A model generated the notes under the pieces. It saw only the letters and a program-made list of their open reading frames with translations. It did no database searches and was not told the origin of the DNA. Both the position numbers and the translations under genes were made by a program. A stretch of 64,000 bases of DNA from Mycoavidus cysteinexigens_B (GTDB lineage: Bacteria > Pseudomonadota > Gammaproteobacteria > Burkholderiales > Burkholderiaceae): the NCBI GenBank assembly GCA_031963465.1, contig JASSUG010000004.1, positions 1 to 64,000 of the forward strand, given 5' to 3'. Below, piece after piece: positions 27,125-36,035 of the stretch (position 1 is its first letter; each line of letters starts with the position of its first letter).

Positions 27125-29125
27125 TCAACTGATTTTTTTGATTGTCGAGTGTGGTCCGGCTTCTGACGGGTCGGATAAGAGGGAGCTATTGCTAGCCCCC
27201 CCTCTCCTAAGAACTGTACGTGCGGTAGGGTAGGCCACCAGCGAGTTTCCCTTGCGGGTACTTTTCTCATGGCACCGGGTGACCGGAGGCAGTCGCCCGC
27301 CCCCGGTTCCCACAGAACGTAGCGTGCGGATTTCCCGCACTACGCTCTTCAGCAGTTGATTCACAGCACCGCGATAGCTTGCATTGCCCGATAGGGCAGA
27401 TGCAGCTTTGGTCGCATTAATGGAAATCGCTTCTTAATCTCCTGGAATACCTCCCAGGTGACGTAGCCTGAACGACTCCGACTGCTCAGCATCTTGCGCC
27501 AGTAATGCTCCACCGCTCTACCTACCTTCTGCAACGCCCGGAAGTTCCCGGCAATACCATAGTAGGCATAGTGGCCGCGTAATACCCGATTGAGCTTTTC
27601 AGCTTGTTCCCGAATCGATAAATGCCTCACTTGACGCATCAGGTCTTGCAAACTAGCCAGACTACGCCGGAGTCGAGACTTTTCCGTGCGCATCCCTACC
27701 TTGAAATTGCCTTTCTGGTTGCGCGTGCAATACAGGGTGAAGCCCAGAAAGTAAATCGTCTCTGGACGCCGCTTCCTATGTTGGCTTGCGTACTTTTGGG
27801 CAAAACGACCAAATGCCACGAGCTTGGTTTTGGTCGGCTCGAGCGCCAGGCCAAATTTCTCCAATCGTTTGCGCAAGGCATTCTGAACACGACGTGCATC
27901 AGACTGATTTTCGAAACACATCACAAAATCGTCGATGTAGCGCACCAGATAAGCCTCTCCTTGCAGGTGACGCTTGACCACGCGCTCAAACCACAGGTCA
28001 AGTACGTAATGCAGATACACGTTGCTTAACAGCACACTAATCGAACCGCCTTGCGGGGTGCCCTCTTCGTTTTGATGCACCTTCCCATCTTCCAGAATGC
28101 CAGCCTTCAGCCAGCGCCGGATCAGACTGATCAAGCGTGGATCCCCTACTCGGTGCTCAACAAACCGGAGTATCCATGAATGATCCAGACTCCCGAAGAA
28201 GTTCTTCAAATCCGCCTCCAGCACCCAGCTTACCCTGCCACCGGCAATCACTTCATGAAGCGTTGCCAGTGCTTTGTGAGCACTCCGCTCCGGTCGCCCG
28301 CCAAATGAACAAGGCAGAAAGTCCTGTTCATAGATGGCCGACAGTACTTCGGCGGCGCTTCGCTGGAGCGCCCGGTCAGCGACAGTCGGCACTCCCAACG
28401 GGCGCATCTCCTGTTTTCCGGGCTTAGGGATATACACGCGCCGGATATTCGGCGCCTGATATCCCCTGTGGTGGACAGATTGAAGCATCGGCTCAATCCA
28501 GTCATCAAAGCTCTCCTTCGCCTCCGCTACCTTCTGGCCATCCACCCCTGCGGCCGAGTGGTTCGGAATCTTCCACAGATTCGCCCACACCCGGTCCTGC
28601 GTGATGTAATGGGCCAACGAGGTGAATCGGAGGCCTGGTTCACACCGAGCTTTTGCTGCTATTCGTTCGAGTCCCGTTTCCATGGCTGGTGATTCTTCTC
28701 TTTGCATAAAAGTCCTTATCTCCCTTTGTATGGAGTCCATGTTGCCCACGAACGATTCAACTTCTGCTGGCCGCTTCCCCATGTAGTCGGTTCTCCCGAC
28801 CTCGGAGTACTATCAGCCAGTCTGACTTCCGTCAGGTCATCAGGCCGTTCTACCTTCTCGGCTCGTCTGGCCTTACAAGCAGACATCGCTTGAACCTGAC
28901 GGATCTCCCTTGTTCACATAAAATCCTTCGGTTGCATGCTGGCGGTACGAACCCCGGAAGCATCCTAGTACACTCGCCATGACGTGTACCAGTATTCTGC
29001 CTTCCCCTTAGAGAGATAGGGTCGGCTACTTCGACCATGTTCGATTTCGGGGCTATCTTTCCGTTCACTGATGTTCCGGCCTACAACCTCCCTGTCTACG
29101 CTTCGCAATGGCCGTCGCCGGACAC
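27125..29125 (-). mobile_element. Group II intron 1 (approximate ends)
   Basis: A minus-strand intron: 5' RNA domains upstream of the IEP (about 29125-28783), the IEP gene (28782-27361) and 3' RNA (27360 to about 27125). The 3' RNA contains a domain V-like 3' strand (CCGCACGTACAGTTC in minus-strand reading). I could not pair a convincing domain V 5' strand, so the 3' part may be rearranged. Exact ends were not determined. Confidence 0.6.
27361..28782 (-). CDS. ltrA: Group II intron reverse transcriptase/maturase (intron 1)
   Basis: 473 aa. RT blocks are in order: RRVYIPKPGKQEMRPLGVPT, FGGRPERSAHKALATL, EADLKNFFGSLDH, EGTPQGGSISVLLSNVYLHY, and the active site YIDDFVM. A maturase domain follows (LNRVLRGHYAYYGI). 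There is no HNH endonuclease domain. It splices and retro-homes the intron it sits in. The ORF is complete, ending QAIAVL-stop; the same end sequence survives as an orphan at 8866. Confidence 0.9.
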   Translation of the reverse strand: MGKRPAEVESFVGNMDSIQREIRTFMQREESPAMETGLERIAAKARCEPGLRFTSLAHYITQDRVWANLWKIPNHSAAGVDGQKVAEAKESFDDWIEPMLQSVHHRGYQAPNIRRVYIPKPGKQEMRPLGVPTVADRALQRSAAEVLSAIYEQDFLPCSFGGRPERSAHKALATLHEVIAGGRVSWVLEADLKNFFGSLDHSWILRFVEHRVGDPRLISLIRRWLKAGILEDGKVHQNEEGTPQGGSISVLLSNVYLHYVLDLWFERVVKRHLQGEAYLVRYIDDFVMCFENQSDARRVQNALRKRLEKFGLALEPTKTKLVAFGRFAQKYASQHRKRRPETIYFLGFTLYCTRNQKGNFKVGMRTEKSRLRRSLASLQDLMRQVRHLSIREQAEKLNRVLRGHYAYYGIAGNFRALQKVGRAVEHYWRKMLSSRSRSGYVTWEVFQEIKKRFPLMRPKLHLPYRAMQAIAVL

Positions 29126-29221
29126 CACGCAAGACTCGGTACGCGGCCGCTGGCTAAGCTTTACCGCGGTTGCCATCTCAGACAACTGTATTTTATGCGC
29201 TTGCAAGGCGCAACCCCCTCC

Positions 29222-29256
29222 GAACTACGCATGACCGTTTCCGTGTCACGTAGCTC
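29222..29256 (-). ncRNA. Group II intron 2, catalytic domain V
   Basis: Minus-strand reading starts GAGCTACG and ends CGTAGTTC. These pair into the lower stem, with a 2-nt bulge, an upper TGAC/GTCA stem and a GAAA tetraloop. The catalytic AGC triad is in place. This is a canonical domain V of 35 nt. Confidence 0.8.
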
Positions 29257-29265
29257 TCCAGTGAT

Positions 29266-31060
29266 CTATTCCTTCGATTTGTGCCGTTGGGAGCGTTCGC
29301 GATGAATGTTCTGATGGCATGTCTGACATACGACAAGCGTTTTACGGCGTCGTGCTGCCATTCGTTTGACCCAGGCCGGTTTTTCCTTTTGTCCTGGTTG
29401 ACTCAAATCGGCCAACTTGTGGATGTGGTGGACTTCGCATTGGCCCACTGAACCACAAAGTTCGCATTCTTGTGCCAGAAGTCGTTGCACTAATTCTGAT
29501 CGACCGCTGTAGATATTCTTAGGTTGATCGTCGAGCGTTGTGTGTTTTCTCCATCGGAGTTCAATCCCTCCGAACCGTGCTATTAATGGCTTTTTTTTCT
29601 TTACGTTCATGTATCACCTCAAGCACCTTGTGAGTGCCGTGAGGGGTGGGCACCGTTCGCTGATATTTTTTATACACTTTGGTGACGCTGGTTTTATGCT
29701 TATCGGCCAGTGTCTTTACTAGCGAAAGCTCCATCACCCGATGTAACCACCAGAGACGGTGAACGTTAAAGGCCATCAAATAGTATTGCACTAATCCGCG
29801 ATATTCCGCCTGGTATTGGGCCACGATACTGTAATCGGTATCACGCATCCTGGCTGTCAGCTGAATGGGCTTGCCAGCTCGCATATATTGCGAGCATTTG
29901 TCCCGTATCACTGTCATAGGAATCTTCAATCCTGAGGCTCCATTGATACAGCGTTGGTGTGCTGTTCGATGTTGCTTGGTATCCTCATTTAGATTGACGA
30001 CCTCGTATCCAAGGAAATGTGCGGGTTCTGTCCGAGCATGCGTTAGCAGCGTCTTTTCCTGTGAGAGTTCAAGCTTGAGATGTTCATGCAAGAACCTTGT
30101 CAGTTGCTGCTTAATTGTTTTGGCTTCTTGGCATGATCCACTAAAGCCCAGAAGCCAATCATCTGCATATCGGACATACCAAAGCCTTCGGAAATCAGGA
30201 TCAGCTGGATCGCGTGATGGCATGTGCTGTGCTTGTTGGCGCAGCATTTTTGCCTGTTTGTGCTCTCCAGCAATCCTTTTTGCTCGTGAGGCATTGAGTA
30301 GTGCCATATAGGGCGGGTAAGGTTTTCTCCAATCTTTGTGGTTGTATGTTGGGAGAAGCACCGTTTCGACATACTTATCTAACCGATCAAGGTAGATATT
30401 ACTGAGGACGGGGCTAACCACCGCCCCTTGCGCTACACCGCTTAGGGTTGCGTGATATCGCCAGTCTTCCAAATATCCAGCTTTGAGCAGGTTAGCGATT
30501 AATCGCAGAAATCGATTATCATGAATCTTTTCCTGCAAGATCGCTAACATAAGCTCATGATCGAGTCGTTCGAAACAGTGCGAAATATCTCCCTCAATAA
30601 ACCATTTCACACCACGCCAATGCCGTGTAATTTCTCCTAGAGCAGTATGACAACCTAGTTTTGGTCGGAATCCATGCGAATGTTGGCTAAATTGTGGCTC
30701 GTAGTAGGCGTCTAAAATGCTCCGCACCACTTCTTGCAACAATTTATCTGTCCATGTCGGTAGTCCGAGTGGGCGCTTCTTCCCGGATTTTTTGGGAATC
30801 AGCGTGCGTCGGACGGGTGTCCATCGATAACGCTCTGCACGCAAGGTGTCGATAAGCGTATCGATCTTATTTAATGACATGGCATCTACTGTTTCCTTTG
30901 TGGAACCTGGTGTCATTGCCCCATCGTTACGGTAAAGTCTACTGTAAGCGCGTAGATAAAGATCACGGTTATACAGCTGTCGATAGATATTGCTTAATGG
31001 CAACTTCTTTCTGCCACGTTCTTGGATGATGTTCAATATGGTTTCGGCGTTTCGCATCAC
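29266..31060 (-). pseudogene. ltrA: Group II intron reverse transcriptase-HNH protein (intron 2), frameshifted
   Basis: The first 480 or so residues form a full RT/maturase: RRTLIPKKSGKKRPLGLPT, FSQHSHGFRPKLGCHTAL, GVAQGAVVSPVLSNIYLDRL, RYADDWLLGFSG. After VLEVIHERKEKK the frame shifts in an A8 run (around 29588-29595) and hits a stop at 29561. The HNH domain continues in the neighbouring frame down to 29266: CELCGSVGQCEVHHIHKL, then RRRKTLVVCQTCHQNIH. Either the gene is broken, a run-length error is present, or slippage on the A-run makes both forms. Confidence 0.85.
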
Positions 31061-31607
31061 GCGTACCTCATCTCATGTTCATCAAATCACCTGTCTCCCT
31101 TCGCCATGTGGTTGGCTCTCCCAACCGCGGACTACTATGGAGACTCCGTCACCTTGGGACTCTCGTCCTTTAGGCGATCCCGTGTTCCGTCACTGACGAA
31201 CGTATTAATGCAACTTAGGCTCCCCATTCATGCCCTTCAATGAGTTCGCTACTCATCGTCCATGATGCAAGGCGTACTACGAACGCAACCCGAATCCGTA
31301 GATCATCATGGCATCGGTATCAGACGTGCTACCGATGAGTGTGCGGTTCCACCACTGGACATTGGGGCTCAGGCAATCCAGCTTTAGCCATATTGCATAG
31401 ACGTTGCAGGGCCATGTCATACACGTCTTCCCACATTCCCCGCTTTACGATCATGCTCTTGTTCCCTCGCCCTTTCGGGTCTAGGTAAGTCGTTCGTCTC
31501 GGCGTCATTTACCTTGAACGCCGACCAACTTTGTTGGTAATTCAATCAGTGCGTACCACGGCGCACAGTCACCCCGCATACAGCTCAAGCCAAGAATACA
31601 GCGCTGT

Positions 31608-32402
31608 TTAAGGCACCGGGCAATACAGAAAGCGTGTGGTATTGCGACGTTGGATGAAGTAATTTCTCCATTGAGGATCGAAGGGGTTTGCCAGCTGTCT
31701 GATTTTGACGTGTCTGACAATGGGGAGTGATGCTGCGTTGAAGAGTGTCGTTGTGCAAGTCTCCTTGCTAGAACGCTCTCGCGCAGTAAATACCCAATCC
31801 TGATTTTCTACTCGTTGGAAATATTTATGCTTAATCCAATGCGCCCCTTTGGAGGGGTGTCTTCGCTTAGCCCATTTCCAAAGGAGTTGCCAAATGGCAT
31901 GGCTAATAAAGGCGAAAGTCGCTTTGGCAACCACATGCCGGTGATATTGCGCCCATCCCCGAATAATGGGGTTGAGTTTTTGTATCAGTGCGGTTTGGGT
32001 AGCACTGGTGCTTCGTTTAATGATTTCCCGTATTTTGTCCAGAAGGGCTTTAATGCTCTTCCCGGCAGGCTTGATAAGCAGCTTATCTTTATACTTGCGT
32101 ATATTTTGCCCTAGGAAATCAAACCCTTTGGCGATGTGGGTGATCTTCGTTTTCTCCTGAGAGAGTTCAAGTCCACGGCTTGCCATGAACTTTTGAATAG
32201 CTGGAAGAACCTGCTGTTCTAGAATTTCTCTGGAGCTTGAGGTAACCACCCAGTCATCCGCGTAGCGGATGACATGGAGTTTGAGTTTTTGGTGTATAGA
32301 GCGGGAGGACCCCACACTAGCGAAGACCGCTGTCTCTAATCCATCCAAGGCCATATTGGCGATCACGGGTGAAATTACACCCCCAACAAAATTGCAAACA
32401 TT
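31608..32402 (-). pseudogene. C-terminal half of the intron 3 reverse transcriptase
   Basis: It reads from GGVISPVIANMALDGLE through the catalytic RYADDWVVTSSS, LELSQEKTKITH and FDFLGQNIRKY to the maturase domain (IIRGWAQYHRHVVAKATF). An internal ATG could start a 252-aa product at 32366, but it would lack the first RT blocks. The N-terminal half lies beyond the recombinase element at 34300-35063. Confidence 0.85.
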
Positions 32403-34320
32403 CTAGAATTTAGCCTGCGCATTCCCCGCGCAGTGCTACGTCCCCCATACGGTATAGCGTTTAGCTACCAGGTTACCAATCCCCTTCCACTATGCAGTGC
32501 GCTACAAGTACTTATGGCGAATGATCAGCCATAAATCGTGAAGAGCACTTATGCCTATAAAAAAGAGGCGTATATCAATACGCATCACCTATGAATCGAA
32601 TCGATTATCAAAGGGTAATTTAACAGCGGCTTATGAAGTATTAATTCCAAAGATTAAATCTTCATTGGAAATAGATGTCATAAGCAGCAACCCTACGGAA
32701 CACGATATGTTATTAAAGCAAGTGAAAGGAGAAGTGGCATGACCGTAGTTGCACTCTATGCAAGAGTTTCATCAGAGAAACAGGCTAAAGCTGATACGAT
32801 TGCGAGTCAAATCGCAGCATTGGAAGCTCATATTCACTCAGAAGGCTATGTGCTAGCTGATGCATTTAGATTTGTTGATAATGGCTACAGTGGGTCGAAT
32901 TTAAATCTTCATTCACCAGATCGTTTATCTCGTCGATATGCATATCAAATGATATTGCTTGAAGAATTTGAAAAAGGTGGAGCGGAAGTTATATTTTTAA
33001 ACTGTCAAATAACGGATAGTCCTGAATCGCATTTATTATTACAAATGCAAGGCATGATAGCCGAGTATGAAAGAGTTAAAATTATGGAGCGGCATCGTAG
33101 AGGAAAAATTCATGCGGCTAAAAAAGGCCATATAAATGTTTTGGGCGGTGCACCTTATGGTTATCGATATATAGATAAATATACTGGTGCAGGACAAGCC
33201 CTTTATGAAATACATGAAGCGGAGTCTATTGTGGTGCAACGTATATTTTCTTGGATAGGACAAGAGCGTCTCTCGATAGGAGAAGTCTGTCGCAGACTTA
33301 AGGCAGAGAATACCTGTTCTCCCACAGGCAAGCCTTATTGGGATAGAAGCGTCATTTGGACACTACTAAAAAATCCAGCTTATAAAGGTCTAGCTGCATT
33401 TGGAAAAACTAAAACGACAGCTATGTTACCGAGAATCAGGCCACAAAAACATTCCTGTGATCAGCCCAGAAGAAATTATTCTGTTTCTACAGTCGACAAA
33501 GAGAATTGGATTTATATTCCGGTTCCTGCATTAGTTAATGAGGCTTTGTTCGAAATCGCGCAAGAACAACTCAACGAAAATAAAAAATTAGCACGGACGA
33601 GACAACGAGGAGCTAGTTATTTACTTCAAGGGTTAGTGGTATGTCAGTGTTGCAAGTATGCTTATTATGGGAAACCCGTTCGAAACAAACGAGGAGAAAA
33701 AATTGATCATTATGCATATTATCGGTGTATTGGAACGGATGCATATCGTTTTGGTGGAAATAGAATCTGCGATAATAAACAAATCCGAACTGACACTCTA
33801 GAAATGGCAGTATGGGAAGAAATCAAATATTTATTACAAAATCCAGATCGACTGGCGCAAGAATATCAACGTAGACTTGCAGAAATAGAAAATATACCTT
33901 TAGAACAAAAAAGTATTACACTTGAAAAACAAATTTCTAAATTACAGCAAGGTATTTCACGACTCATTGATGGATATACTCAAGGATATATCAATAAAGA
34001 AGAATTTGAACCTAGAATTAAAACCATGAAACAACACTTAAGTAATTATGAGGAGCAAAAACAAAAAATATTTGATAAAAAACGAGTAAAGAATGAATTG
34101 ACGTTGATTATGACTTGTTTAGAACAGTTTGCTTTGAGGGTACAATCCAAGCTTGAGCACGCCGATTGGTCCGCCAAACGTGAGCTCATCAGGGCCTTAG
34201 TCAAGCGGATTGAGATTAACCAACAGGATGTGAATGTGGTCTTTCGCATATCACCTCCTGACTTGCTGGACGTGCCACAAGGGGATGGTTACGAATGTTT
34301 GCAACATTGTGAGGGGCGTA
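32390..34320 (+). mobile_element. Large-serine-recombinase element inserted in the intron 3 RT gene
   Basis: The element interrupts the RT gene within its conserved GTPQGG-x-I-x-P motif; both flanks carry a version of that motif. The ends are approximate. Near both ends, facing inward, lie imperfect inverted repeats sharing GAATGTTTGCAA. The content is a 63-aa ORF and the recombinase gene. It is visibly A+T-richer than its surroundings, indicating separate origin. Confidence 0.7.
32551..32742 (+). CDS. 63-aa protein encoded before the serine recombinase, function unknown
   Basis: A basic N-terminus (MPIKKRRISIRITYESNRLS) and an acidic C-terminus. Its last codon and stop overlap the recombinase start (ATGA at 32739-32742), so the two are translated together. 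I do not recognise a family. It may be an accessory or directionality protein of the element, which is inference from position. Confidence 0.5.
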   Translation: MPIKKRRISIRITYESNRLSKGNLTAAYEVLIPKIKSSLEIDVISSNPTEHDMLLKQVKGEVA

Positions 34321-34388
34321 ATCGGACCACCCTGTGGTGTACCAACCTTGGTCGCGTAGAGGGTTCCTTTATCGATAAAACCGGCTGA
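32739..34388 (+). CDS. Large serine recombinase, probably defective
   Basis: 549 aa with AAAGGAG 7 bp before the ATG. The N-terminal catalytic domain starts normally (VVALYARVSSEKQA, nucleophile Ser) but jumps from DNGYSGSNLNL straight to HSPDRLSRRYAYQ. About 20-25 residues present in relatives between these blocks are missing. The recombinase domain (GGAPYGYRYID), zinc ribbon (CQCCKYAYYGK...CDNKQI) and a coiled coil (LEKQISKLQQGISRLIDGYT) follow. The last 25 or so residues are antisense read-through of the host RT gene, beyond the element's natural end. The in-frame loss in the catalytic core suggests it no longer recombines. Confidence 0.82.
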   Translation: MTVVALYARVSSEKQAKADTIASQIAALEAHIHSEGYVLADAFRFVDNGYSGSNLNLHSPDRLSRRYAYQMILLEEFEKGGAEVIFLNCQITDSPESHLLLQMQGMIAEYERVKIMERHRRGKIHAAKKGHINVLGGAPYGYRYIDKYTGAGQALYEIHEAESIVVQRIFSWIGQERLSIGEVCRRLKAENTCSPTGKPYWDRSVIWTLLKNPAYKGLAAFGKTKTTAMLPRIRPQKHSCDQPRRNYSVSTVDKENWIYIPVPALVNEALFEIAQEQLNENKKLARTRQRGASYLLQGLVVCQCCKYAYYGKPVRNKRGEKIDHYAYYRCIGTDAYRFGGNRICDNKQIRTDTLEMAVWEEIKYLLQNPDRLAQEYQRRLAEIENIPLEQKSITLEKQISKLQQGISRLIDGYTQGYINKEEFEPRIKTMKQHLSNYEEQKQKIFDKKRVKNELTLIMTCLEQFALRVQSKLEHADWSAKRELIRALVKRIEINQQDVNVVFRISPPDLLDVPQGDGYECLQHCEGRNRTTLWCTNLGRVEGSFIDKTG

Positions 34389-35063
34389 CAGCCATTGCTG
34401 TAGAATGCGTTTTTCCATTGGGATATGATTAAGCAGCCATGACGAACTTATGTTGTCAAAACAGCCCTTAATATCGCCCTCTAGAATCCACTGTGCTGCA
34501 TTTTTACGTGCAAGACATTTGAAACACTGTTCTATGGCATCTGCTGTCCTGCGCTTAGGCCGAAATCCATAGGAGTTCGGATCTGCTGTGCATTCCGCTA
34601 TAGGCTCGAGAGCTAGCTTCCATAAGGCCTGCATCGCTCGGCAGAGCATACGCGGTATGCCTAGCGGGCGCTTTTTACCGTTGCTTTTTGGAATGTAAAT
34701 GCGTCGCAGAGGCAGAGCACGGTATCCGTGGTGTCTGAGTGACAGCATTCCTTTCCATTTGGCTGTCGGGGAATTCCAGATTTGTTGATCTATCCCCGGG
34801 GTGCGTTTACCACGATTTTCTGTCACGCGTTTAACGGCTAGCATTTTGCCGCTATATGAGCGTGTGAGCAGGTGTTGCAAAGCACGGGCTTTGCCCCATC
34901 GTCCTGCTAAAACTGCCTGAGCAATACGTTCTTGGAGCCGTTTCACTCGTTTTGCAATGCGAGACCAGTCGGCCTCGCTCCACAAATTATTCGGGCGCGC
35001 AGGCGCACAACTGACCTTGGAGGTCTGTTTCATCTGACTTTCCTGCGTATAACAGTTTGCCAT
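34300..35063 (-). pseudogene. N-terminal half of the intron 3 reverse transcriptase
   Basis: It carries the leading RT blocks: GKMLAVKRVTENRGKRTPGI, RRIYIPKSNGKKRPLGIP, SYGFRPKRRTADAIEQCF, EGDIKGCFDNISSSWLL, KVGTPQGGPITP. It is then cut by the recombinase element. The translation start is ATG 35063 or the internal ATG at 35033 (MKQTSKVS). The first half alone lacks the YADD active site. Confidence 0.85.
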
Positions 35064-35638
35064 AATCTCTTGCCCATCTTGACCAGAAGCAATTTAGCTC
35101 GCTTTTGCGCGGGAGAATGTTTCACTCCCTATCCATCCCATTACAGGAGAGCCTTCGCTTTCTGCTTCCTCCCATACCCACAACGCCAACAGCATTCTTT
35201 GCAGTCCGCTTGCCTTTAAGGCAGCGTTATGGGCTTACCCTGTTCCGTTTGAATTTCCGTGCGAGTCGGGTCCCTCTTCTTTGCCGACGGTAGTTTGTCC
35301 ATGTTGGCCTAGAACAGGAAGACCAATCCTCACCGCATACCATTTTGGTTCAGGCCCAGCACTTTTGGCCTGTTCATTGTAACGACAATTGCAGAAGTTC
35401 ACATGTGTTGACCGTATTCGCACATCCCTAGCTCCTCTCCGCTTTAGTGCTAGCAGATTCGGCTTTGCCTCGCGGCTCGGCTTACCGATTACTCGGCGGT
35501 TACATTGTCATCGGAGCTTCATACCAGGCCGTTACCAGCCCCGCATGTCCGACTAGGAAATGATTGATGGAGCAATCGGTCTTATCTGGTTATATTTCTC
35601 CCGTAAGACAGAAATTCAAACGACTTTTCAGGTCGCAC

Positions 35639-36035
35639 TTGTTCGACAATGTCAAAGCGCTTGCTTCCACGGGCTCGGCCGTTAGCCCCCAGAATGAAAC
35701 ACTCTCCTCCCATTATTAAGGAACGTGAGCATGCCATGCGACATCTCAACTTTGCCTAGATACGACATTACAATTTTTATTACAGATGCTGGGGTTATGT
35801 TTACTAGATTCGTCAATCACATCACCGCATTAGTAAACCACTATAGGAAAGTATCGATAGGATTGTCAACCTCTAAAAATTATAGTGATTTTTGGTTTGA
35901 GATCGCCTATTCTTCCTAAGAAACTTGCTGGTGCTGTTTTAAAGTTTTAAAGCTTCTACGTTTTTTAAGATCAAAAAAGAAAGGCTTTCTCCTCGTATTT
36001 CAGGTTTTTCGAGAAGCCGGTTTTAGGAGAACTTT
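35639..36035. other. Intergenic segment between intron 3 and the Tc toxin genes
   Basis: It contains the exon side of intron 3 and a 28-bp motif around 35685-35716 (GTTAGCCCCCAG...CACTCTCCT) that recurs near 21890 and on the minus strand near 27090-27120. A 64-codon frame at 35725-35919 has no recognisable features. A ribosome-binding site (AGGAGA, 36026-36031) serves the TcB-TcC gene. No clear promoter could be assigned. Confidence 0.4.

Larger units (their letters stand above)
29165..31560 (-). mobile_element. Group II intron 2 (approximate ends)
   Basis: A second minus-strand intron directly next to intron 1. Its 5' RNA domains lie at about 31560-31061, the frameshifted IEP at 31060-29266, domain V at 29256-29222, and a domain VI-like hairpin (GGTTGC...GCAACC) just beyond. 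The exact splice sites were not determined. Confidence 0.65.
31500..35638 (-). mobile_element. Group II intron 3, split by a serine-recombinase element
   Basis: The 5' end is well marked on the minus strand by GTGCGACCTGAAAAGTCG starting at 35638 (GUGYG consensus). RNA domains follow to about 35064, then the RT gene (N-terminal half 35063 to about 34300, C-terminal half about 32400-31608). A degenerate domain V-like start (TTGAGCTGTATGCGG) lies at about 31590-31540. The RT gene is interrupted between its halves. The 3' end is approximate. Confidence 0.7.

Noticed and set aside
27125..27364. A 79-codon minus-strand frame after the intron 1 reverse transcriptase.
   Set aside because: It is the 3' RNA part of a group II intron, read as protein by chance.
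34290..34388. C-terminal 30 residues of the serine recombinase as a genuine domain.
   Set aside because: This part is the antisense of the host reverse-transcriptase gene beyond the element's end.
35725..35919. A 64-codon frame upstream of the Tc genes.
   Set aside because: It has no ribosome-binding site, no family features and lies in a mobile-element edge region.
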